Of a DNA stretch of 64,000 nucleotides, positions 43,573-52,294 are shown piece after piece. Source of the stretch: Saprospiraceae bacterium (GTDB lineage Bacteria; Bacteroidota; Bacteroidia; Chitinophagales; Saprospiraceae); assembly GCA_028284395.1 (NCBI GenBank), contig JANQRV010000481.1, positions 1 through 64,000 on the forward strand. Direction: 5' to 3'. The number at the start of each line of letters is the position of its first letter. Position 1 is the stretch's first letter. The position numbers were made by a program, and so were the translations under genes. Under the pieces are notes generated by a model that saw only the letters and a program-made list of their open reading frames with translations, was not told where the DNA came from and made no database searches.

Positions 43573-45006
43573 CTTGTTAATATACTACTGGTCGTCGTTC
43601 TGAATTTATTGATTAAAACTGTCTATCTTTTTGGAATCGATCGCACCGTACAGAATATTGTGGGTGAAGGAGAATACGGTGTGTATTTTACCTTATTAAG
43701 CTTTACCTTCCTATTTCAAATTGTGACGGACCTCGGAGTCAATAGTTTTAATAATCGCCACATTGCTCAGAATCGCTTTCTACTTGATAAGTACTTTCCT
43801 GGCCTCCTGATTCTTAAAGGGCTGTTAGGATTGGCTTTCTTTTTGGTCATATTGATTTTTGGCTTGTTGTCCGGTTACATTCGGTCCTATCCACTTTTTG
43901 TCCTGGGATTGGCAACCACACAATTGCTGAGTTCTCTAGTCGCTTTTCTAAGATCCAATATTTCCGGCTTGGGTATGTACAAGACGGATAGCCTAGTTTC
44001 TGTTCTGGATCGTTTGTTGATGATCATTATTTGCGGTGCCTTATTGATACATCCTGTGTTGGGTTCCGAATTTAAGATTAGCTGGTTTATACAGTGTCAA
44101 ATTCTGACCCTGAGCATTACGGCTACAGTCGCCTTCCTGGTAATCAAGCGGAAAATGAAGGTTTTGCGATTTCGTTTTAATCCTACTTTTATCTTGTTAT
44201 TACTCAAGAAAAGTGCTCCCTATGCTTTGGCTATATTCTTGATGACCGTTTATACCCGACTAGACACAGTTATGGTCGATCAATTACTCACAGACGGTAT
44301 CATTGAAGCAGATTATTATGCATCAGCGTTTCGTCTTTTTCAGGCAAGTACCATGGTTGGACTCTTGTTCGCCGGTTTGCTTCTTCCCATGTTTGCTCGT
44401 CAGTTGAAGGAGAAGGTACCAATCAATAACCTGTTGCAGTTTAGTTTCAAAATGGTGATAGGAGGAGCGCTTCCACTAGCCATTTCTACGGTTTTTTTCC
44501 GAGAAGAGATTATGGTCTGGATGTATTACAATGGGAGCTTATATACCGGAGATATTCTGGGATTGCTCATGATAAGCTTTATCGGAGTTAGTGGAGCATC
44601 AATCTACAGCGCATTATTGACCGCCAACGAAAGTTTAGGGTCCATGAATCGTGTTTTTTTGATGGGTGCCCTATTAAATGTCCTACTTAATTTGCTGCTC
44701 ATTCCAGGTTTTAAGGCTCTGGGCGCCGCCGCCGCAACGTGTATTACACAATTTTTCATTTTCTTTGGACTAATTTTGTTGGCTCGGAAATTACTGGGGT
44801 TGAGCAGCCAACCTCGGTTGATCTTTAACATCCTAATGACGGCGATTTTGACAGTAGGAAGCACTTATCTCGTTAAAGGGATCAATGTATTGGATTGGCA
44901 ATTCCGTTTTGTTCTCAGTTTCGGAATCGGCTTATGTATTGCAATCCTTTTTGGCCTATTGGAAAAAAGGAGTTTCCTGGAATTGCTGCAAACGAGCAAA
45001 ACTTGA
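43558..45006 (+). CDS. Polysaccharide flippase, Wzx/MATE-like
   Basis: 482 residues with 12-14 membrane helices and almost no soluble domain. The N-terminal half has YLFGIDRTVQNIVGEGEYGVYF and TDLGVNSFNNRHIAQ, typical of Bacteroidota oligosaccharide flippases that move lipid-linked sugars over the inner membrane. The start codon is the ATG at 43558 inside a hairpin. Followed 15 bases later by a Wzz-like gene, then a Wzy-like gene, forming a polysaccharide assembly set. Confidence 0.87.
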   Translation: MNREFLVNILLVVVLNLLIKTVYLFGIDRTVQNIVGEGEYGVYFTLLSFTFLFQIVTDLGVNSFNNRHIAQNRFLLDKYFPGLLILKGLLGLAFFLVILIFGLLSGYIRSYPLFVLGLATTQLLSSLVAFLRSNISGLGMYKTDSLVSVLDRLLMIIICGALLIHPVLGSEFKISWFIQCQILTLSITATVAFLVIKRKMKVLRFRFNPTFILLLLKKSAPYALAIFLMTVYTRLDTVMVDQLLTDGIIEADYYASAFRLFQASTMVGLLFAGLLLPMFARQLKEKVPINNLLQFSFKMVIGGALPLAISTVFFREEIMVWMYYNGSLYTGDILGLLMISFIGVSGASIYSALLTANESLGSMNRVFLMGALLNVLLNLLLIPGFKALGAAAATCITQFFIFFGLILLARKLLGLSSQPRLIFNILMTAILTVGSTYLVKGINVLDWQFRFVLSFGIGLCIAILFGLLEKRSFLELLQTSKT

Positions 45007-45021
45007 GTAATTTTACTTCTT

Positions 45022-46131
45022 ATGGAAAAAACAGAACGACTTAACTTGTTGGGGATGATTGGTATACTTTACAAGTGGCGTAAGCCTATTGTTCGATTTT
45101 GTATACTGGCTGGCGTCCTTACTGCAGGTGTTTCATTGCTGCTTCCCAATTTTTATCAGGCTACTACAGTTTTCCTGGTTGCCAGCCCGGACCAAGCTTC
45201 TCCGGAGGTTCTCTTTAATAAGTCGGGCCTTCGGTCCTTTGTTTATGGGACGGAAAATGATATTGATCGGATCCTGACCATCTCCGAATCCAATGAGCTG
45301 GTCGACTATTTAGTTGCGAAATTCAATTTGTATAGCCACTACAATATCGATAGTACTCTCATGAAGGGGCCTCATCGGGTTCAAAAGAAGTTTTTTAAGT
45401 ACTATGATGTTCTGAAGACAAGTCGCGATGCAATCGAGCTTTCATTTGAGGATAAAGATCCAGAGTTTGCTGCTTTGGTAGCCAATGCGGCTAGAGAGAA
45501 GATCGACTTAATAGCTCAGGAACTCTTGAAGGAACGACAGTTGAAAGCAATCAAGACTTTTGAGAGTAACATCGCATCAAAAAACCAACAATTGAAAACC
45601 TTGGGAGATAGTTTGCAATCGTTGCGGAGTCGCTATAAAATCTATAACTCGATCTCCCAGACTGAAAATATTACGGCCCAGTTCAATGCGGTTGAGTCGA
45701 AATTGGTGCGTTATCGTGCCCGTCTTCAACAACTTCGAGAAGTTCGCGGAGTTCCAAGGGATACCATCGTCATGATGGAGGCGATGGTGGCCGGTTATGA
45801 GGAGGAAGTGAATAATCTCTCTGATAAGATGGATCAACTGAACGAAGGCTTACCAGCGGTCAACATTTTTGAAAAACAGTACCTAGAGGCCAATCAGACG
45901 CTAAGTGATGACCAAGAACGACTCAAAGAGTTTCAAGCTGCCTACCAGTCTGTTATACCTGCCACTATTTTGGTGGGGAAGGCGGTTCCTCCGGTGGTAA
46001 AATCCAGACCCAGGAGATCAATCTTTGTCATTGCGGCCGGATTAATTGCTTTTCTGTTCAGCGTATTTGGCGTTTTACTACTGGAGACTTACAAGCATAT
46101 AAATTGGCAAGAAGTTTTAGATGCTAAGTAG
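45022..46131 (+). CDS. Wzz/GumC-type chain-length (polysaccharide co-polymerase) protein
   Basis: 369 residues. Helix one (about 23-44) and helix two (about 335-357) flank a long periplasmic region rich in coiled coil (ERQLKAIKTFESNIASKNQQ and further). This is the layout of Wzz-type proteins that set polymer length. No Tyr-kinase domain is fused. It shares 11 bases with the next gene (Wzy-like), so translation is coupled. Confidence 0.87.
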   Translation: MEKTERLNLLGMIGILYKWRKPIVRFCILAGVLTAGVSLLLPNFYQATTVFLVASPDQASPEVLFNKSGLRSFVYGTENDIDRILTISESNELVDYLVAKFNLYSHYNIDSTLMKGPHRVQKKFFKYYDVLKTSRDAIELSFEDKDPEFAALVANAAREKIDLIAQELLKERQLKAIKTFESNIASKNQQLKTLGDSLQSLRSRYKIYNSISQTENITAQFNAVESKLVRYRARLQQLREVRGVPRDTIVMMEAMVAGYEEEVNNLSDKMDQLNEGLPAVNIFEKQYLEANQTLSDDQERLKEFQAAYQSVIPATILVGKAVPPVVKSRPRRSIFVIAAGLIAFLFSVFGVLLLETYKHINWQEVLDAK

Positions 46132-47557
46132 AGTTCAGCACAGATTTGTCCGAAGTAAACCTCAGCAAATGGTCTTCGGGATATGGGGATGCATCATTCT
46201 CGGTAGCATTCTGGGCAGCATGTTGATCAATAGTCCGATCTTATTGGCATTACCCGTCGCCTGCTTACTGATCTTCCTGCTCATAGTTGATTTTAAGAAG
46301 GTCTTTCTAATGTTAATCGCCTGTCTTCCTCTTTCGACTGAAATATCGGTGATTGGAGGAGTTTCAACAGACTTGCCAACTGAACCACTAATGGTGGTAC
46401 TGATGTTGGTCTATTTTGTGTATGCATTAAGTCGACCAAAGCAATTGGGTTCATCATTTCTGGTCCATCCAATCAGCCTTTTGCTGATGGTCCATGTTGG
46501 CTGGATTCTTGTTACCACCATTACCTCCAGCCTCCTGTTTGTTTCGGTCAAGTATTTATTGGCTAAAATCTGGTATGTTACTGTGTTCTACTTTTTAGCC
46601 GGACTTTTAATAAGAAACGAGAAAGACCTTAAACAGCTTTTCTGGTATTTTTTCATCCCGCTGATGCTGACGGTATTGATCATCATGGTTCGGCATGCAT
46701 CATTCGGGTTCACCTTTAGGGATATATACCAAGTACTACATCCTTTCTATCGAAACCATGTTTCCTATGCTGGAATTATGACATTGTTTTTTCCAATCAT
46801 TTGGTTGGCGATGGGGTGGTATCGAAGATTTTCATTACCATGGTGGTTTGTTGCCGCGGCCATTCCGGTTTTGTTTGCCGCTATTTATTTGTCTTATACA
46901 AGAGCGGCTTATGTGGCACTATTGGTCGCTGCCGGTGCTTATTTCGTGGTCCGATTGAGAATGATGCGCCTTGCATTGGCCGCTGCGGTCATCGCGAGTA
47001 TATTAACGGTTGTTTTCTTTGTCCGTCAAAATACCTATTTGGAGTATGCCCCCAATTTTGATCGTACCATTACTCATGTAGAATTTGATAACTTAATTGA
47101 GGCAACCTATAAGCTGGAGGATATATCGACAGTCGAGCGATTTTACCGATGGATTGCCGGATGCTACATGTTTACAGAAAAACCCGTCTTTGGGTTTGGC
47201 CCGGGAAATTTCACTAAATTCTATCGAAGTTATACGGTAACGAGCTTTAGAACCTACGTCAGTAGGAATGAAGATCAATCCGGGATACATAGTTACTACC
47301 TAATGTTGTTAGTGGAACAAGGTTTGGTGGGACTTTTGTTATTTATAGCCCTGACGTTTTATTTTTTGATTCGGGGAGAAAGAATATACCATCGAACTCA
47401 TTCTCCGGGAAAGAAGAGGATCGTGATGATGTTGCTACTCTGTGTTATTGTAATCAGCTCTTTTTCCATTATTAATGATGTTGTTGAAACGGATAAATTT
47501 GGACCATGGTTCTTCATGAGTTTGGCAATTTTGGTCAATATGGATGCTCGAGACTAG
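46121..47557 (+). CDS. O-antigen ligase/Wzy-like polymerase
   Basis: 478 residues with about 12 membrane helices and the large periplasmic loop typical of the O-antigen ligase/polymerase family (about 310-400), including CYMFTEKPVFGFGPGNF and EDQSGIHSYYLMLLVEQGLVG; Arg and His residues there are the usual functional ones. It either polymerises or transfers a polysaccharide. The adjacent flippase and chain-length genes favour polymerase. Its stop overlaps the converging FkbM gene by 4 bases. Confidence 0.87.
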   Translation: MLSRVQHRFVRSKPQQMVFGIWGCIILGSILGSMLINSPILLALPVACLLIFLLIVDFKKVFLMLIACLPLSTEISVIGGVSTDLPTEPLMVVLMLVYFVYALSRPKQLGSSFLVHPISLLLMVHVGWILVTTITSSLLFVSVKYLLAKIWYVTVFYFLAGLLIRNEKDLKQLFWYFFIPLMLTVLIIMVRHASFGFTFRDIYQVLHPFYRNHVSYAGIMTLFFPIIWLAMGWYRRFSLPWWFVAAAIPVLFAAIYLSYTRAAYVALLVAAGAYFVVRLRMMRLALAAAVIASILTVVFFVRQNTYLEYAPNFDRTITHVEFDNLIEATYKLEDISTVERFYRWIAGCYMFTEKPVFGFGPGNFTKFYRSYTVTSFRTYVSRNEDQSGIHSYYLMLLVEQGLVGLLLFIALTFYFLIRGERIYHRTHSPGKKRIVMMLLLCVIVISSFSIINDVVETDKFGPWFFMSLAILVNMDARD

Positions 47558-48462
47558 TATTTGCAAAATACCACGTTTTCTGAATCCACGCCTCTTTCCT
47601 TCAAAAAATTTGAAAGGTTGAAAATAGAAGACAAAGCTCCCTTTTCATCAATGATAAAAGGGCGGTATCCGTCCATTTCCAATTGTGTAAGAGCTCCGGC
47701 ATAGAGTTCGGTTGACTGCGGGTTGGAAATGTACTCCATGATTATGATTGGTTGTCCAGTCTTCAATAGATTTTGCATTCCCTTGATGACCAAAGATTCG
47801 GCTCCTTCTACATCGATCTTGATAATATCGGGCACCAAATTCAATTCGCGGAAAAAACCATCAATACTGACAGAATCGACTGTAGTCCGCATTGCTTGCG
47901 ACTGCCACTTCTCGTTTTCCAAATGTTCAATAAAAATGCTGCTAAATTCAGAGAGACGCATGGGAAATTCGTGAAAGGTTGTCCGTCCATTATGGTCATC
48001 ACTGACGGCTTTCGCGATGGCGGTAATACTAGTGTTCGTTTCGATGTTCTTTTTCAGAAGACGAAAACTATTGATAGAAGGTTCAAACGCAAAAACATGA
48101 CCGTGAGGCCCAACGATTTTGGCTGCTAACAAAGAAAAAAAACCAAAGTGAGCTCCAACATCAGCAAAAATGTCTCCCGACTTCAGCTTCCGGAGCAGGA
48201 ATTTACACAACCGTAATTCGGAATCATGTGTCTTGCCCCCCAAAAGGTATAGGTCGATGGAGGCGGGTAGTTCGATTTCCATCCGATGACCAAAAAAGGT
48301 GATAGTGCTGACCGGCATGTTTTTTTGTGAGAAGCGATACCATAATTTACTGAAAAGTATCGCTACTAAATATCTTTGCGGTTTGTGGAGAAAACGATTT
48401 AATTTACTCCCTTTCGCCAAAGCAATTACTTTTTCTAATTCTTGTATCATATGTTGCTGCAT
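47554..48462 (-). CDS. FkbM-family methyltransferase
   Basis: 302 residues. The SAM motif is ADVGAHFGFFSLLAAK and the acidic loop VFAFEPSINSFRLLKKNI; IIKIDVEGAE is the FkbM signature. Family members O-methylate sugars and polyketides. The location next to polysaccharide genes suggests a sugar substrate, though it is on the opposite strand. The ATG at 48462 is used; a second ATG lies 12 bases inside. Confidence 0.88.
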   Translation of the reverse strand: MQQHMIQELEKVIALAKGSKLNRFLHKPQRYLVAILFSKLWYRFSQKNMPVSTITFFGHRMEIELPASIDLYLLGGKTHDSELRLCKFLLRKLKSGDIFADVGAHFGFFSLLAAKIVGPHGHVFAFEPSINSFRLLKKNIETNTSITAIAKAVSDDHNGRTTFHEFPMRLSEFSSIFIEHLENEKWQSQAMRTTVDSVSIDGFFRELNLVPDIIKIDVEGAESLVIKGMQNLLKTGQPIIIMEYISNPQSTELYAGALTQLEMDGYRPFIIDEKGALSSIFNLSNFLKERGVDSENVVFCKY

Positions 48463-48493
48463 GGTTGCGCGGTCGTTTAGAGCAATTTAATCC

Positions 48494-49660
48494 TTACCAC
48501 CATTTTATCGGTGAAAGGCGCTTTTCAAATTGCATCAAGTTATCTAACCAAAGCATCATCTTTCGAAGCGGAGTTGCAGCGAGCTTAAAGCCCAGTCGAT
48601 TCCACCATTTACTATAATCTTTGTTATAAGGGCAGACTCGAATGCAAATGGCACAGTCAGTGTTCATCCCCACCCAAAACTTAAAGCACTTTTCGGCATT
48701 AACCGTCCATTTTGTGATCGCATTATGACTGGAAAAATTCGGTGGCTTTACTTGTGGTTTTCCTCCTGGAATCGCTTTAACAGGGCAAGCATTGGCACAT
48801 TTCTGGCAAATAGAACAAAATTCTTTCACCCCAAAACGGGTCGGCCGATCAATTTGCAGCGGAAGATCAGTGAAAACTTTTGCTATCCTTACATTAGGGC
48901 CAAATTTTGAGGTAATCAAAAGCCCATTTCTACCATATTCGCCCAAACCTGCTTGGATGGCCATAGGGATACTTAATGCAGTGTCGTTTAGGGAAGCTAC
49001 GGCGTCATAACCGAGGTTGACTATGAATTGAGCCAGGGCGTTGGCCACATTTAAGCTTGCAGCATACCCAAGCCCGGTGGTGGTGCCGCCCAATGCAGAA
49101 GGAATCGTTTGAGTCAGACGATGATCCATCGGCAAAATCAGAATAATAGCATGGGAAAGGTGTTTGGGTAAATCGAGTTTGGCGGATGTGCCTGTTTTTC
49201 GCTGAAATTGATGGGAGTATAACCAACGGCGATCCAGGCGGCAAATGCCGACATCACCAGCTCCTAAAACCCGAGCTGCCTTCTTAATGCGAGAAGTGGT
49301 TTCGGATAAACTCAATTCAGGGGCTTTGACCTTGGGGCCAGGTGTTTGGATTGAATAATAGTTTGTGAAACCTTCGACTTTACCTTCTGAATGCCACTTT
49401 AATTCTGCAACTACATCAGTCAGGTGCCAACTCGCGTTTCGGAGTGCATAATCCCAGTGGTCAAACCCCTTAGATTTTTTCGGTTGGTAATTGGCTACAT
49501 CATAACTTTTGAAAAAGTTTTTCGGCTTTACCGAGGGATCCCAAATGGCTCGGCTAAAAATATCGTTTCTTTGGTCGAACCTTTGGTAATTGGCCCCGAT
49601 CTCAAATTCTCTATCAATAAATGCCATTGCCGATTGAGTTGAAGGATTAGCATTTTTCAT
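48494..49660 (-). CDS. Reductive-dehalogenase-like corrinoid/iron-sulfur protein
   Basis: 388 residues. The segment VLGAGDVGICRLDRRWLYSH and the block AGLGEYGRNGLLITSKFGP match the reductive dehalogenase/QueG corrinoid fold. Two ferredoxin clusters follow: C282, C285, C288, C292 and C336, C339, C343 with C325. No Tat signal and no membrane anchor, so it is cytosolic and not a classic respiratory enzyme. QueG-type epoxyqueuosine reductase is a relative, but the N-terminal part and the RRWLYSH motif fit dehalogenase-like proteins better. Substrate unknown. Ends 31 bases from the FkbM gene. Confidence 0.75.
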   Translation of the reverse strand: MKNANPSTQSAMAFIDREFEIGANYQRFDQRNDIFSRAIWDPSVKPKNFFKSYDVANYQPKKSKGFDHWDYALRNASWHLTDVVAELKWHSEGKVEGFTNYYSIQTPGPKVKAPELSLSETTSRIKKAARVLGAGDVGICRLDRRWLYSHQFQRKTGTSAKLDLPKHLSHAIILILPMDHRLTQTIPSALGGTTTGLGYAASLNVANALAQFIVNLGYDAVASLNDTALSIPMAIQAGLGEYGRNGLLITSKFGPNVRIAKVFTDLPLQIDRPTRFGVKEFCSICQKCANACPVKAIPGGKPQVKPPNFSSHNAITKWTVNAEKCFKFWVGMNTDCAICIRVCPYNKDYSKWWNRLGFKLAATPLRKMMLWLDNLMQFEKRLSPIKWW

Positions 49661-49669
49661 AAGATTACA

Positions 49670-50764
49670 TTAACTTTTTTTTCTTTTGTCATTGACAATT
49701 TTCCGGATCCATATTGGTATGATGATAGCACCTGCCAAAAGATAAGTATAGTAACTTAGAAGCCTCCAAATAGTCGAAATCACAGTAGCGTAGGTTTGAT
49801 TGTCTACGTAGTCGCTGAGAAAACCTCCGAAAAGAATTTCTACAAATCCCGCTCCACCGGGGGTGGGGCTAAAGGCTATGATAACAAACATGCTCTTCAA
49901 TCGCGCATATAGCTCGAACTGCGTCCAGAAATCAATGGGTAAAGCTACTATGAATGCAATGATTAGGCAATTGAGTAGCAAAAAACGGCATGACCATGCG
50001 ACCGAAGTAGCGAGAAAGGCGGTTAGGTGAAACCCAGCCTTCTGTCGTCTTAACTCAGCGGACGCAATCATCATATCAGCTCCAAGTTTGTCGAATTGTT
50101 CTTTGTACCGCTTTTTGAGAAATCCAATGCTGGAAATCAGAGAGAGGAATTGCTTGATCTTCTTCGGACTAATGAAAAGACCATAAAAGAAGATAGAACT
50201 ATAAATGAACATGACGGTATAAGCAAAAAGAAAATAGTAGCCCCATCCCCCAATTTCAGCTAGACTCCCGGCATTTGGTCTGATCATTCCTGAACCGAAG
50301 AGAAGATATAGTAGGGGAAGTCCAAAAATAAAAAAGAAACTGTCCAGCACTATGGTGTATAAGACGATCGTGGCTGTTTTTGCGGTCGAAAGTTTTTCTT
50401 GAGCTAGTACAAAGAATGCAACGGCGGATCCACCCACACTAGTCGGCGAAACGGCGGAGCTAAACTCCCAGATGAAGATTAATTCGATGCACTTACTCCA
50501 GGAAAATTCACCTTCTGAAAGAATGCGTAATCTTGTGGCATAAGCCAAGTGCCGAATCACCAATAGAAATACGGAAAGGCCTATCCAGAAGAAAGTGTGA
50601 GAAGTCCAATCGATGGTCGCAAATTCATCGGGATCAAACCGACTCCACAGCATATAAAATACGGCACCGATACCAAGGAGGACTGGAATTATAATTCTAG
50701 AAATCCGGATGGATTGGAGGCCTTCTTGTTGTTCGGTCGTAAGTTCATCCACGTGGTTATTCAC
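49670..50764 (-). CDS. Lysylphosphatidylglycerol-synthase-like membrane protein (UPF0104 type)
   Basis: 364 residues with about eight membrane helices. The family motif is visible in IWEFSSAVSPTSVGGSAVAFFVL and in SPTPGGAGFVE near the C-terminus. The catalytic aminoacyl transfer domain of true MprF is absent, so the role is probably flipping or carrying a lipid, unproved. It appears to start at GTG (50764), as no in-frame ATG gives the full N-terminal helix. Ends 9 bases before the dehalogenase-like gene on the same strand, so they are likely cotranscribed. Confidence 0.85.
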   Translation of the reverse strand: MNNHVDELTTEQQEGLQSIRISRIIIPVLLGIGAVFYMLWSRFDPDEFATIDWTSHTFFWIGLSVFLLVIRHLAYATRLRILSEGEFSWSKCIELIFIWEFSSAVSPTSVGGSAVAFFVLAQEKLSTAKTATIVLYTIVLDSFFFIFGLPLLYLLFGSGMIRPNAGSLAEIGGWGYYFLFAYTVMFIYSSIFFYGLFISPKKIKQFLSLISSIGFLKKRYKEQFDKLGADMMIASAELRRQKAGFHLTAFLATSVAWSCRFLLLNCLIIAFIVALPIDFWTQFELYARLKSMFVIIAFSPTPGGAGFVEILFGGFLSDYVDNQTYATVISTIWRLLSYYTYLLAGAIIIPIWIRKIVNDKRKKS

Positions 50765-50847
50765 AGAAATTATTTGGTGTACAATTATATTTAAAGTATG
50801 TTTAAACTTCCTCTTTTTCTCTGTAAAAGCGAATTTTGAACATACGT

Positions 50848-50870
50848 TAACTTCTTAAAATTTGAAGTTA
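50848..50870. repeat. Inverted repeat TAACTTC-N9-GAAGTTA
   Basis: A 7-bp perfect inverted repeat with a 9-base AT spacer sits in the divergent gap between the LPG-synthase-like gene and the GlsB-like gene, 22 bases before the ATG at 50892. It overlaps a TAAAATTTG that is one base off a -7 element. It may be an operator. Confidence 0.35.
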
Positions 50871-50891
50871 TTTCAACAAAAGTAATTATTA

Positions 50892-51149
50892 ATGGAATTA
50901 CAAAATTTGATTTCTTTTTTGTTGGTTGGCGCCATTGCAGGTTGGATTGGAGGCCAAATTATGAAGGGATCCGGATTTGGCCTAATTGGTAATATTGTGG
51001 TAGGGATCGTTGGCAGTGTTCTGGGAGGTTGGTTATTCGACTTCCTGCAGATCGAAACACCAAATAACTTCATGGGAGCGATTGTCACTGCTGTCGGTGG
51101 AGCCATCGTCTTGCTATGGGTTGCCAAGATGATGAACGCTAAAAAATAG
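50892..51149 (+). CDS. GlsB/YeaQ/YmgE-family small membrane protein
   Basis: 85 residues, three glycine-rich helices: ISFLLVGAIAGWIGGQIMKG, GLIGNIVVGIVGSVLGGWLF and FMGAIVTAVGGAIVLLWVA. This is the transglycosylase-associated/stress family of tiny inner-membrane proteins, whose function is not known. The VWA gene starts 8 bases after it, so they share a transcript. Confidence 0.93.
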   Translation: MELQNLISFLLVGAIAGWIGGQIMKGSGFGLIGNIVVGIVGSVLGGWLFDFLQIETPNNFMGAIVTAVGGAIVLLWVAKMMNAKK

Positions 51150-51157
51150 GTTTTCCA

Positions 51158-52294
51158 TTGGAAGAAAATGTCTCAAAATGGCGCTTAATTTTGGGGAAAG
51201 ACGCAGATCCCGAAAGACAAAATGAATTGTCAGGCGAAGATCAAAAGGCAATGGATGCAGTACTGGAAGCCCTCTACGATACCGACCGAAAAGGTGGTTT
51301 GGGGCCCTCCTCTCCAAATATTAATCGTTGGCTGGGTGATATCCGCAAGTATTTTCCTGCTTCAACTGTCCAGATTATGCAAAAGGATGCGCTGGAGCGT
51401 TTAGAACTAAACAGGATGCTACTCGAACCAGAATTGCTCGAATCCATCGAAGCGGATGTCAATCTGGTTGCCACCCTATTGTCTCTCAATAAGGTATTGC
51501 CTGCAAAGACTCGTGAAACAGCTCGACAGGTAGTGCAGAAAGTAGTCAAAGAAATAGAAAAACGATTGCGGACCCCACTTCTACGGGCTATCAGAGGAAG
51601 CTTACACCAAGCTACTAGAAATCTTCGGCCAAAACTTAATGAAATAGATTGGCAGCGAACCATTAAGGCAAATCTCAAACATTATCAAAAGGATTTGGAA
51701 ACGATCATCCCCGAGAACCTGGTTGGTTACGGGCGAAAGCGACAACAACTAAAGCACGTGATTCTCCTGGTAGACCAAAGTGGATCAATGGCCACATCGG
51801 TGGTCTATTCGAGTGTTATGGCTGCTATTTTAGCCTCTCTAGGTTCTTTGAAAACGCATATTGTGGCCTTCGACACGAAGGTCGTCGACCTCACTGATCG
51901 ACTACCAGATCCGGTCGATATACTGTTTGCAAGTCAATTAGGCGGGGGGACGGATATTCATAACGCTTTGATTTACGCACAGCGATTAATCCAGAAGCCA
52001 AGTGACACAATATTGCTGCTGGTCAGTGATTTGTTTGAAGGCGGAAATGAACACAAAATGATGAAGATAGCGGCAAGTATTAAGAGTACCGGAGTCAACT
52101 TTATTTCTCTCTTGGCACTAAGTGATCAGGGAATGCCGGCTTACGATCGGTCGCTGGCAACAAAACTGGCAGGATTGGGTATTGCATCATTTGCTTGCAC
52201 ACCAGATCAATTTCCAAATTTACTGGCATCCGCAATTAAGAAGGAAGATGTTAGAAAGTGGGCTGCTAGAGCCGGGGTTATCATCCGCAATTAA
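51158..52294 (+). CDS. VWA-domain (CoxE-like) protein
   Basis: 378 residues. An N-terminal helical region (SKWRLILGKDADPERQ, residues 5-20) is followed by a VWA domain from about 195 with a full MIDAS (LLVDQSGSMATS; Thr in GGGTD; Asp in LLVSDLFEGG). The start appears to be TTG at 51158; the next ATG would remove the conserved WRLILG start. Family members usually sit beside a MoxR ATPase and partners, but here the gene is alone after the GlsB-like gene. Converges with the HTH regulator (4-base overlap). Confidence 0.85.
   Translation: MEENVSKWRLILGKDADPERQNELSGEDQKAMDAVLEALYDTDRKGGLGPSSPNINRWLGDIRKYFPASTVQIMQKDALERLELNRMLLEPELLESIEADVNLVATLLSLNKVLPAKTRETARQVVQKVVKEIEKRLRTPLLRAIRGSLHQATRNLRPKLNEIDWQRTIKANLKHYQKDLETIIPENLVGYGRKRQQLKHVILLVDQSGSMATSVVYSSVMAAILASLGSLKTHIVAFDTKVVDLTDRLPDPVDILFASQLGGGTDIHNALIYAQRLIQKPSDTILLLVSDLFEGGNEHKMMKIAASIKSTGVNFISLLALSDQGMPAYDRSLATKLAGLGIASFACTPDQFPNLLASAIKKEDVRKWAARAGVIIRN

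Noticed and set aside
11676-49660. Idea that the dehalogenase-like hydrolase and the reductive-dehalogenase-like protein form a halocarbon pathway
   Set aside because: They are 36 kb apart, in different operons, and neither substrate is supported by sequence.
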